A stretch of DNA of 64,000 nucleotides. Origin: Gyromitra esculenta (taxonomy: Eukaryota > Ascomycota > Pezizomycetes > Pezizales > Discinaceae). Under the pieces are notes generated by a model. That model did not search any database. It saw only the letters and a list, made by a program, of their open reading frames with translations, and was not told where the DNA came from. A program made the position numbers and the translations under genes. Numbering within the stretch: position 1 is the stretch's first letter; every line of letters begins with the position of its first letter. Positions 48,199 to 57,278 of the stretch are shown here, piece after piece. The stretch lies in the NCBI GenBank assembly GCA_038503075.1, contig JBCAML010000005.1, forward strand, positions 868,001 through 932,000, read 5' to 3'.

Positions 48199-48598
48199 AG
48201 TGGCCTAGCTTGGTGACAAAGAAGGGGGCTTTTTCTGCATGTTGTTGGATAGATAGGTCCAAGTGGCAGAGGTTGATAATATCTCCTGAGGCAATTGTTC
48301 GGCCGTCGATGACTTCTAATTGGCGGGGGGTTTTGAGGGGAGATAAAGGCAGAGAATGGTGACGCACGAAGTTTTCATCAATGAAAGCGAACCCTGAGGC
48401 TCCGGTATCAAGAAGTGCGTGTGTTTTTATAATTTTATTTTGGTGGGAAAGGCTACAAGAGACTACAAAATGTTCCCCATCCAAGTTATCCTCCACACAC
48501 ACATCCGATACCGAAAACCCAGAAATAGAGAACGCTGACAAAGGAGAAAAATGAACCAGAGCAGGGTCACAGGGCGACTCTGGTTGAACTAGTTTAAA
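48199..48598 (-). pseudogene. Element 4 pol start: protease fragment
   Basis: Pol frame from the slippery site through SPLSAFSISGFSVSDVCVED and HALLDTGASGFAFIDENFVR to APFFVTKLGH. It is cut by element 3's 5' LTR at 48198. It carries the protease DTG active site. Confidence 0.88.
48554..48598 (-). promoter_or_regulatory. -1 frameshift cassette, element 4
   Basis: Minus strand: TTTAAAC (48598-48592), TAG (48591-48589), stem AACCAGAG (48585-48578), a 16-nt loop, CTCTGGTT (48561-48554). The stem sequence differs from elements 2 and 3 but pairs perfectly. Confidence 0.85.
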
Positions 48599-49836
48599 GA
48601 CTCAACTGAGTCTGCTGCATCGAAGGCAGGAAAGCGGGGTGGCAACGGTGGCGGAAAAACAGAAGGAGCAGGAGGGGCGGCGGCGGCATTTGTGACGGCT
48701 CCTCTCATAGCGGGGCGTTTTGAGGCAGAGGGACAATTTGCGAAGATATGTCCTTCCCCGGCGCAAAACAGACAGCGATTGTTGGTTTGTCTCCAAGATT
48801 TCTCTTCAGGAGATAGTTTTCTTCTCCCGTTGATCTGAACGTAGCGCTGTTCAGGGGCAGGGCGAGAGGTAGAGGTGCGACCGAAGGAAAGATCCATAGG
48901 GACGAGTCCTCCGGGGGCGAAGGAGGAAGAGGCGGGGGTAAAGGCAGCGGGGGCAGCGGCAGGGGCAGCGAATTGTCCCATGGTGTTGCGGGCAGTGTTT
49001 TTCTTCTCCTCTCTTCTTGCTCGGATACGGTTGTCTAAGCGGAGGAGGAAGGCGCAGAGGGAAGTGAAGGTGGTGGGGAAGTCGGCAACTGTTACTACAG
49101 CCTCCTTCAACTCGTCTGACATACCGAACTCTAGAGCATCGTTTTTGGCGGATTCGTCATAATTGAGTCGTCCCATGATGCGTTGAAAATCGGCAAGGTA
49201 GGCGGAGAAATCTCTCCTTCCTTGTCGGAGTTGGTGTAGCTCACGGCGGGCAGTACCGAGGGGGTCGGGGTCACCAAAAGCTGTTTCCAGAGCGGTGATT
49301 AGATCGGCAGCGGAATTCCAAGTAGTGGTCCCGTCAGGGAGGACTGAGTGGCGGATTTGTTCAAGGGCGGCTCCCTCAAGGCGGCTGATAGCATACAATA
49401 TCATATTATTGTTGCTGGAGAATCGGTCGGCGTTAACCGAGAGTTTGGAACGCAGTTGTAAGACGAAACCAGGGAGCTTATCGCGAGACCCATTGAATTT
49501 ATCTGGGTCGGGCATCTTGTCCGAGCGGCCTCCTTGATTGGGGGCCGGTGGTGGTGGAGGGGACGGCGCAGGAGGTGGGGGGGCGGCGTTGCGGAGGCGG
49601 ACGATCTCTTCCTCTGCGGCTTGTAGCTGGGATTGGCAAGTGTTGAACCTTGCCGTCATATTGTTTCTTTCTTGTACAGCTTCTTCCAGCTGTAGGTCCG
49701 CGTATGTGAGGTTATCAACCCGTTGCTGATAATGGGATCGAATTTCCTCGTAGGCGGAGGCGAGGTCAGCATTGGCGGCAGCTTGGAAGTTCTCGAAAGT
49801 CGGGAAAGTCCAGGGAGCGGGAGCAGGGTTGCTCAT
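48589..49836 (-). CDS. gag: Gag of element 4 (intact, divergent lineage)
   Basis: 415 aa, starting MSNPAPAPWTFPTFENFQAA. The N-terminus is unrelated to elements 1-3 in sequence but is again coiled coil. After a Pro-rich linker, the Gag core aligns well (MPDPDKFNGSRDKLPGFVLQ, DFSAYLADFQRIMGRLNY, RLDNRIRARREEKK). The zinc knuckle is CLFCAGEGHIFANC (CX2CX4HX4C). It ends SVESLN in the same slippery heptamer plus TAG. Confidence 0.93.
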   Translation of the reverse strand: MSNPAPAPWTFPTFENFQAAANADLASAYEEIRSHYQQRVDNLTYADLQLEEAVQERNNMTARFNTCQSQLQAAEEEIVRLRNAAPPPPAPSPPPPPAPNQGGRSDKMPDPDKFNGSRDKLPGFVLQLRSKLSVNADRFSSNNNMILYAISRLEGAALEQIRHSVLPDGTTTWNSAADLITALETAFGDPDPLGTARRELHQLRQGRRDFSAYLADFQRIMGRLNYDESAKNDALEFGMSDELKEAVVTVADFPTTFTSLCAFLLRLDNRIRARREEKKNTARNTMGQFAAPAAAPAAFTPASSSFAPGGLVPMDLSFGRTSTSRPAPEQRYVQINGRRKLSPEEKSWRQTNNRCLFCAGEGHIFANCPSASKRPAMRGAVTNAAAAPPAPSVFPPPLPPRFPAFDAADSVESLN

Positions 49837-49906
49837 GGCGGCGTTGATAGTTTTGTCACAGCGTAAAGAGAGTGGGGTAGAGGGTGTGGATAAGGAAGCA
49901 ACGTAA

Positions 49907-50337
49907 TCTCAAGGGGCGAGGTTTTATCTTCAAGCTCTCAGGTATCCCCCGAGATGAGCAGTGCTACTTGAAGGAAAAACTAAGCGACAAGAGAGTTTAC
50001 GGGATTCCACAGGCTCTACGGGGTGCTCAAGTATAGAGGACTTGAGATTGGAGACAGCGCGAGGTTATGAGGTATAACCGAGGTTTGTATTGTGAAATAC
50101 AAGAGTGTACTATAGAAGACGTTGCTTAAAGAAAGAAGAAGGAAAAGTACAACAGGAGGGCTTTCCTCTCGCTTATATACCCAAAATCCGACCTTTCGAT
50201 GACACATGTCTGACTCATTGTAAATGGAAACCAAAAGAAAGAAAGAGTAACCGTGAAGCCAAGCGCCCATACACCTGAACAAAAACAGTAAAGCATCTGT
50301 ACCACAACACAACAACCATCCATGAAAATATTCAACA
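49907..50337 (-). repeat. 5' LTR of element 4 (family B)
   Basis: 431 bp. Minus-strand TATATAAG at 50179-50172 and AAGCAACGT at 50127-50119. The primer-binding ACGTTGCTT (minus) follows the LTR at 49904-49896, identical to that of family A elements. Confidence 0.88.
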
Positions 50338-51640
50338 TCCCTTCGTTCTACTGCTTCTTGCCACGCCAGTTCCTTCTCTTCTATAATCCTCTCTGCTTCT
50401 TCCTGTACCTCTTTCCAATTTGCTTTCTTAAGGTTCCATCTTTTATTCAAGGGGTTAAGAACTCGTTCAGCACTTCGTAGGTAGGTGATTTCGATTGTAG
50501 CGTGGTCGGAGCCGGTATCTGCTTCTTCCATGATCCTCCAATTGCATCTTCTTTTCATATTTTCTCCCACCCTTTCACGGATAGGAACGGGTAAAAGGTC
50601 AAGGATCACGTATGGGTTGTCACGGTTCTGGTTAGGATGAAATAATGGCTTTGTTGTTAGGTTGTTGTTTGGGAATGAGTCATGGTATGCAGAAAGCGGG
50701 GTATTTAAGTGTTGGGTTTTTAGTCGCTCTGTATCTTCTTCTTTCTCTCTCCTTAAGCAACGTTCTCGTTTCACTTCTACCTGTATTACTTTAATACTAT
50801 CTTGGTTCTACCTCAGAGCCTTCGCTGTCGCTGTGAAACATCGATACTTCGTCTTGAAGTATACCCACTGTAGAACTTGTAGACATACTGCACTCTTCGA
50901 ACGTGTTAGTACCTCGCTTAAAGTAGCACTGCTCACCTTCAGGGATACTGAAGGGCTTATCGAGGGACTGAACCGTGAGACACCCACGCCAAGTCTAGTA
51001 CTGATTCTTCGCTCCCTCGTTTTCTCGTAATTTTATCTGCTTCGTTTAGCAGAACTAGCTCCTCTATTTCCACCATTCTCATTACCATGTCTTCTCTTAT
51101 ACTTTCTCTTTTTGTATCCCAGAGTGAACCTCTTGCATTGAAGTTGCCGATCACCATAAGATCGACGTTCTACCCTATATTAGCTAGCCACTCTTTGAGA
51201 CACCATCCTTCTCTTTTACCGTGTTCTTGATTGTATATATTGACAATTCTTAACGTTTGCTCGTCATTAAGCTGTATATCAATAACACTGGCATCCCAGT
51301 GGTCCCATATATCGTCTCTAACCGTCCATTTAATTCCACTGTCTTTCCTTACCATCCACATCACTCTCGCTGTATTTCCTCCTTTCCCTTGCTTGAATAC
51401 TATGTCGTACCCACTATGCCCAACTGTTATTTGGTCATTTCCTACTTCGACTGCCCCTGCCGTTCTCTTTTTTATATTTTTGCTTGCTATCCATGGTTCT
51501 TGTATTGCAATAATGTCTGCCATTCCGCCGTCTTCCATTAGGTTTTGCATTACGTTTGTTGAATGGTTGCAATTGTGTTGTATTATCTTCACCCCCTCTC
51601 CCCTTAACCCTAGCTTTTCGTTACGGTTGTAATGATTCAT
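50338..51640 (-). pseudogene. LINE ORF2, N-terminal endonuclease part (interrupted)
   Basis: The ATG at 51640 overlaps the ORF1 stop. The frame encodes an apurinic-type endonuclease: VKIIQHNCNHSTNVMQNLM, then ADIIAIQEPW with the catalytic Glu. An in-frame TAG follows at about 51170, then MVIGNFNARGSLWD, where the family has GDFN. A family A solo LTR (50573-50980) interrupts it. The frame then resumes through DTGSDHATIEI (the terminal SDH motif of the endonuclease) and ends at 50338 against element 4. The reverse transcriptase domain is absent. Confidence 0.87.
50573..50980 (+). repeat. Solo LTR (family A, plus) in LINE ORF2
   Basis: 408 bp, TTTCACGG...CCGTGAGA, with CACCC duplications at 50568-50572 and 50981-50985. 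TATTTAAG and AAGCAACGT are present inside. Confidence 0.92.
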
Positions 51641-53745
51641 TACTTTCGCTTTGGTTTGGGGGTGCTATCTTCTCGAACTCCACGCATGGTGTGATCCCAT
51701 GATGTGTGGCCGTTGCCTTTGCAGTGTCTGCACACCTTGGGTGCGTTGCATTGCCACCATCTGTGTCCTCCTTTTAGGCATCTGGTGCACGTAAGCTTTT
51801 CACTTGTCTTTCCATTATCGGTGAATTCTCTCATCCACAAAGCCATTCCTTCCTGCCTCTTGTTGACGTTGTATCCCTCATCATCCATACTTCTGAACCA
51901 TTGACCCTTGAGGATACTTAGCCTATCAGAGCTCTTTGCAACATAAGCGACGATAGCTTGTGCTCTTCCATCTGGCTTCATGTTTTCGATTTTTACCAAC
52001 CACCTAACCCTCATAACTTTCACACCCCATGCTTTCTCCAACACCCCCTTTAACCCTTCCATTTTGTCTTTCCACTCGTTCACATGCCATCCCTGAACAA
52101 CAATGCCCGCCCATCTATCAAAGGCTCTCGCTTTAACATTCCTGCTCACCAAACTCTCAATGATTTGCGCTTTTTTCTCCGTATTTTTGAGGGTGACTTT
52201 GATGTTCCCCGCTAGGCTCGTGGTGACATGTTGAATGTCTTCCTTGTCAATTCCTAATCCTACGGCTTCTGTAGTCAGTTCATTTATGGACATTTTCTTT
52301 CCTTTGTCTTTGGCATCAATGACAATGACTGCCTTGTTTTCTTCCTCCTTCTTCATCTGTTCCGCGACTCTCCTGTTCTGGAACTCTCTCTTGACTTTTA
52401 GGGCTGCCTCTCGTTCCCGGTTGACTGGTGTCCACTTTGATGAGGCAGGCGTTTCATTTCTGATTGCGTCCGTATAGCTCCGTGGCGTGTCTTTCTTTTC
52501 GGGTGGTGGTGCCGGCGATGCTATTGACACCACCGGTAATGTTGGTGGTAGTAATGGTATGGCCGGTTTACTCTGGTTATACTGCCTCATTTGCTGGTTT
52601 CCTGGTTTCGGACTTCCTTGAGCTCTTCCTTTCCAAAACCTCACCTCATTCTCCAACTCTCTGACACTTCTTGTTAGCCCATAAACCGTATGTTCCAACG
52701 ACCACATCCTTTCTTCCATCGTCCTTCCCTTTTTTGACGATTCACTTCCCACTGGTGGCTTTGTCTTTATTCTCTCCTTCTCTTTCCCTTTTCCGTTAGG
52801 TAGTACACATGCATACTTACTTGCAAGTAGTCCTGTAACTACTGCACTTGTAATCATCTTTTTGGTATTTTTGATGATCCTGACTCTCCCGACCTGATTT
52901 CCATTTTCCTTCCCTTCCTTCTTCCCTACGTCATTTATACTTCTTTTCCTTTTCTCCTTCTTCTCCTCTTTGACTTTCGCAATCACATTTTCCAAAGCAT
53001 CTCTAACTTTTCCCCCTTCCTCTACCTCCTTTCCCTTTCTTTTGCATTGCTCAATAACTTCCTTGACCATCTCTTCCCATGCCTTTTCCCCAATATCATC
53101 CATCCACTCATCCTCCATCTCTTCATCCTCCACCCTTCCTGCCATATTTGCCTGCTCTTCTACGATGCTAATCGTTCTTTGTTCTCGCTCTTCTCTTTCC
53201 CAAGCCTCGTCCTCCGCCTTCTTCATCTTGTTCATCCACTCTTGGTGCTCTTTGTCTATCCGATCTTCTTCTAGCATAGCGATCGTGCTGACTATACCCG
53301 GGAGGATTTTTGGTGTAGCTGCTCCTTCGTTACCTTCTTGCCAAATACCGCCTTCGTTGTAGATCGATGGGGTTGGTGTTTTATCTTCGTCCTCGTTTTC
53401 TTCGTTCTCGGTGTTGCTATCAATTTCCATTACCTCAATTTCCTCCTCCTTTCTTTTTCCCTCCTCCTTTTTCTTTTCGTTATCCCACTCCGTCCTATCG
53501 ATGAATTTCTCCTCGATTTCGATCATCCTTCTGGTGCTGCTCTTCGATCTGCTTTCCCACACATACCACTTGGCTCCTTGGCCCAATGGGTGCGTAAAGT
53601 CTGGTCCAGCGAAGGTCTTTCCGTAAAAAGTGTGGGGCTTTGACGTTGCGCATTCATTCTTCCACCACACCTCTGTGTATTTAACCCCGTTCTTGGTTGC
53701 CGTTCTATTGATTAGCTGGTTCAACTCCATGCTGGTTACACTCAT
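51640..53745 (-). CDS. LINE ORF1 (Gag-like RNA-binding protein)
   Basis: 701 aa, uninterrupted. The N-terminal ~80 residues (EVWWKNECATSKPHTFYGKT) are followed by a very long acidic/basic low-complexity region rich in E and K, consistent with coiled coil. Then comes a Pro-rich linker (SYTDAIRNE) and an esterase-free RNA-binding type C-terminal half. Two zinc knuckles close the protein: CTRCLKGGHRWWQC (CX2CX4HX4C) and CRHCKGNGHTSWDH (CX2CX4HX4H). ORF1 proteins coat LINE RNA in the ribonucleoprotein. The stop TAA overlaps the ORF2 start as TAATG. The open reading frame is complete although the element is dead. Confidence 0.88.
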   Translation of the reverse strand: MSVTSMELNQLINRTATKNGVKYTEVWWKNECATSKPHTFYGKTFAGPDFTHPLGQGAKWYVWESRSKSSTRRMIEIEEKFIDRTEWDNEKKKEEGKRKEEEIEVMEIDSNTENEENEDEDKTPTPSIYNEGGIWQEGNEGAATPKILPGIVSTIAMLEEDRIDKEHQEWMNKMKKAEDEAWEREEREQRTISIVEEQANMAGRVEDEEMEDEWMDDIGEKAWEEMVKEVIEQCKRKGKEVEEGGKVRDALENVIAKVKEEKKEKRKRSINDVGKKEGKENGNQVGRVRIIKNTKKMITSAVVTGLLASKYACVLPNGKGKEKERIKTKPPVGSESSKKGRTMEERMWSLEHTVYGLTRSVRELENEVRFWKGRAQGSPKPGNQQMRQYNQSKPAIPLLPPTLPVVSIASPAPPPEKKDTPRSYTDAIRNETPASSKWTPVNREREAALKVKREFQNRRVAEQMKKEEENKAVIVIDAKDKGKKMSINELTTEAVGLGIDKEDIQHVTTSLAGNIKVTLKNTEKKAQIIESLVSRNVKARAFDRWAGIVVQGWHVNEWKDKMEGLKGVLEKAWGVKVMRVRWLVKIENMKPDGRAQAIVAYVAKSSDRLSILKGQWFRSMDDEGYNVNKRQEGMALWMREFTDNGKTSEKLTCTRCLKGGHRWWQCNAPKVCRHCKGNGHTSWDHTMRGVREDSTPKPKRK

Positions 53746-53747
53746 CC

Positions 53748-53862
53748 TTATCTTATCTGATAGTGCTTATCAGATTATCTCTTATCTAATTAAGATCTTA
53801 TCTTATTTAATCTTTGATCTTATCTGTATATCGTTTAATATCTTATCGTTATCTGATCGGAT
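53748..53862 (-). promoter_or_regulatory. GATA-site cluster upstream of LINE ORF1
   Basis: Nine GATAA cores, seven of them GATAAG, in about 115 bp on the minus strand, immediately before the ORF1 start. GATA-type zinc-finger factors (AreA, SreA, white-collar types) bind this core. Confidence 0.6.
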
Positions 53863-53870
53863 CTAGCATC

Positions 53871-56123
53871 TTCAGAAGGGTTCTGAAAGTCTTGGCGACA
53901 AGGTGATGTGTTGTCCTTGTATGGGTAAGGGTTCGAGTTTCCGCCGAGGTATCGCTAAGGTTTTATCTAGTTAAAGGATTTTTGCTATCTCTTCTTTAAT
54001 AATAACCCAGCAGTAAACAATGACAAAGGCCCAGGCTTTGGGTCTGAACATAAAGCTAATCAATAGCTTGTTTGGTTGTAGAAATACTTGCTGAAAAACC
54101 CGAAAATTGGGTGAGAATGGGCCAATTTTGGTGGGGTGTCACTCAGAAAACTGAGGTGGGAACACCAAAAACCGCAAAAGTTGAGTTGGATTTTCGCGGG
54201 TGGGTATACTGATAGAGAATTTTCTGCTGATTTCAAATATATGCCTGGATTGTTGTTTAGACTGTTGGTTGTTGAGTTATTTCCAAAAATTCGTCCTGTC
54301 GTGGTGGTTGTCGCTTACGGAATTATATGACGGACCTGAGAATACCAATGGAAACGATTTTCGTGCGGCTATCGTGTTCATTTATCTCTTTGGAGTTATC
54401 TACTCTTTTGCCTACACCCCTCTTCAGGCCCTAGATTCTGTTGAGTATCTGTTATATGAGACCCGTCTAAGGGTATAGGGACGCGTATGTATAACTTCTC
54501 TACCACTGTAGGAAATTCAGCGGGAAATACATCGAAATTTACTGCAAATTTTTTGTGTGGACAACCCATCAGGAAATGAATCATACATGTATTCTACAAC
54601 AAAAGTCTTGTGTAGGTAATAATACATCAGGAAATGCAGTTTGAAAAGGCTTAAGAGGTGTGTTTTAATAGTAATAAAGGTTCCTAGGGAAATATAGGTA
54701 GAAAAGGGAGGGAGAGTTGTAACAAGGGAAATTCGATGCCTTTTACTCCCTTTAATTTAGCTCTCTCTAACCCCCGTTTTCAATGCATTATTGAAACCTT
54801 AAAAATCATAGAAATCCCGCCAGCAAAAATTTGGCTCATACGTGATCTGAGCTCGGACGTTTTCACATCTAAATGCCCTCTACTACCTACACTACCAGTT
54901 TCTATAAAATCAAATACAAAAGGTACATTACATTGCCCCTTTCAGCCGAAATTGGTAAACGAATCAAAAAAGCACAGGAAATTCATCAGTTGGTAAACGA
55001 ATCTGTCGATGTGTAAGTGGTAATGAATCATCTAGAAAAGAGCACGTAGATGAAGGAGTAAATGGGGTTGACGGCCATTTTCCAACGGCCATACCCCTAG
55101 ATGCATTGGTCAGCACGTTAACTCGATTTTTTTGTGTGAGCAATGTGCTAAATGATTCATTTGCTTGGGTGGTAGAGCTCGTTCGTCAATATTGCCACCT
55201 TCTTCAACACTTATGCTATTCTAACCGCTTTGCAACGAGTATAATGGCGCTTCTGCTATCTGTACATCGTCTGGCAAGTTTTCTAGGCGATTTCATCTAT
55301 TTCTTGTACTATACTCCTATTCCAATTCACTGAAAGGAACAAAATGTTAATCTTATATATAGTTCTACCGAAGTAAAAGGTCGGACACTCGAAAAAATCA
55401 ACGAGATCTTCGATGTTCCTTATCCTACGAACAAATCTCCGGAGAAGCACACAGTTGTTATCACAAGCCACAGAGTTTTGGAGAAAGAGTGAGGGCTAGA
55501 GACTATGGATTGCTCGGATTAGATACACGCGGTAATTGTAGTATAACTACCTTTATCAAGTGAAAGTGCTCGTATTCTTCTAGTTTTTAGGAGAGGACTT
55601 AGCATATGTGTATATCGGTGCCAGTGAGATACCTTTAAGGTTATAAATTGCACTTGGACGTGGATTTAAATTTTGGCATTACCTTTAGGGAGTAACGGAG
55701 TGTCAAGCTGAAATGCCAAGCTCCAAAGGTTGATACCTACATGTATACGTGATGTGGCAGATTTATAGTCTCTCGCTTATCGCCTGCAGCACCTAAAGCT
55801 TGCTATGGGGTTGCTCAGCTTCGCGTGGCTGTGCTGGATATTTACCCACATGGGTAAGCATTGGGCAGCTAAGCTAGCTGACGGGTCAAGCTGCATAAAG
55901 GTGGGGCAGCAATCTAAGCCTCGCTGTCCGCCGTGGTACAGCAAGTGCTTAAATACCATAAACTGGCTGCCCGCTTCACTCAGCCCTTCAGCCCTCAGCC
56001 GCAGTAACTTCATAAAACCACTCCACATATCACTTGTCTCCCAGCAGTGTTCTGTCCCAACATTGGCTGTTTGCATAAGAAAGAAAGAAAAACCAAACCT
56101 AATTCTCATCTTCATTGCTTAAG
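53871..56123. other. Intergenic region LINE-syntaxin
   Basis: Mostly AT-rich and without genes. A B-box-like GGGTTCGAGTTTCC near 53930 could be a tRNA or SINE relic but no cloverleaf was found. TACATGTA occurs at 54584 and 55738. The C+G-richer stretch 55800-56000 looks repetitive but shows no partner I could align. The last 30 bp are the syntaxin leader. Confidence 0.5.
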
Positions 56124-57278
56124 ATGGCTGGAAATGTAAGTTACCACCGGTCGCAGCCTTCGAGTTTCGCTTGCTAATCTTGGTTGATTGCAATTAGGGC
56201 TATGAAATGGAAACCCATCGAGCCCCGCTTCTCGAGTCTAATCAGTACGCGGGTGGTCATCAAGCACTAGACCTCCAAGAGTTCCTCAACGAAGTAACTG
56301 GTATTTCCGGGTTGGTCGCGACATTCAGAAACAGCGTTTTACAAATATCCTCTCTTCACAACCAGAGCTTGCAGTCTTACGACCATGGCTCAACTACAGG
56401 ATCCTCAGGTCAATTGGAAGCGTTAGTTGCAGACACTTCGATCTTGACGAAACAGATTCGGGATGGAATAAAGTATTTGGAGCGGGACACTCTGATGAGC
56501 GATTACTCCACTCAAAACACAAAAAGCCTACAAGCCAATAAGCTGAAAGCCGATTTCGATAAAGAACTGAAGGCGTATCAACAGGTAAGATTTTAATCCT
56601 TCGGAATTTCATCAGATTCGACGTTTCTTAAGAAAATACTAATTTATCATAGGTTGAAAATCAATTCCGGACACGATATAGGGAACAAATGGGCCGACAG
56701 TATCGTATTGTAAATCCCGAAGCCACAGACAGCGAAATCGAACAGCTCGTGGAAAGTGGTGAAACTCAAGTCTTTAGTCAAGCTGTAATCCTCCTCCTCT
56801 CTTGATTGATAATCACTTACCAGTCTTACTGATGTTTATCTAGCTTCTCTCAAGTGGTCGAAGCCGAGAAGCGAATTCGGTTAATGCGGCTGTGAAAGCC
56901 CGCCAGCAAGAAATACAAAGGATAGAAAGCACGCTTATTGAGCTTCTGACACTGTTCGAGCAAATGGCTGAGCAAGTCGTCCTCGACGAAGCTAAATTTG
57001 AAATGATTGAGGACAGTGCAGTAAAAGTCGAAGAGGACGTCAAGCAAGCCAATGTCCACCTAGAAACAGGTGTTCAAAGTGCAAGAGGAGCTAGAAGAAA
57101 GAAGTGGATGTGTCTTGGTGTTGGTGTTGCCATTGTTGTGGTTGTCGTTATTATCGTCGTAGTCGTGATTACCGTACAGAACGGTGGGAGGAAAGGTTCC
57201 AACACCACAACTACCGTCACTACTACTGCACCGCCAGCAGCAGCAGCCACTACCGCACCTCCGGCTATACGATTTTGA
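56124..57278 (+). CDS. SSO1: Plasma-membrane syntaxin (Sso1/2-like t-SNARE)
   Basis: Four exons, 56124-56135, 56198-56584, 56653-56784 and 56844-57278, close a 321-aa frame; the first exon holds only four codons. The N-terminal Habc domain starts with LDLQEFLNEVTGISGLVATF. It is followed by YREQMGRQYRIVNPEATDSE, the SNARE helix (RIESTLIELLTLFEQMAEQV, with the ionic-layer Gln in LFEQM), a basic juxtamembrane RRKKWMCLG and a single C-terminal transmembrane segment (VGVAIVVVVVIIVVVVITV). After it comes an unusual ~30-residue Thr/Ala/Pro-rich tail that would face the cell exterior and could be O-mannosylated. Sso proteins pair with Sec9 and Snc to fuse secretory vesicles at the plasma membrane. 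Confidence 0.94.

Larger units (their letters stand above)
50338..53870 (-). mobile_element. Tad-like LINE, 5' half
   Basis: Non-LTR retrotransposon on the minus strand: GATA-rich 5' region (53748-53870), ORF1 (53745-51640) and the endonuclease part of ORF2. It is truncated at 50338. The 28430-28796 fragment may be its 3' end, separated by the LTR elements and a deletion of the RT region. Confidence 0.8.

Noticed and set aside
53879..53990. tRNA gene or SINE suggested by GGGTTCGAGTTTCC
   Set aside because: No acceptor stem or anticodon arm could be drawn at the proper spacing.
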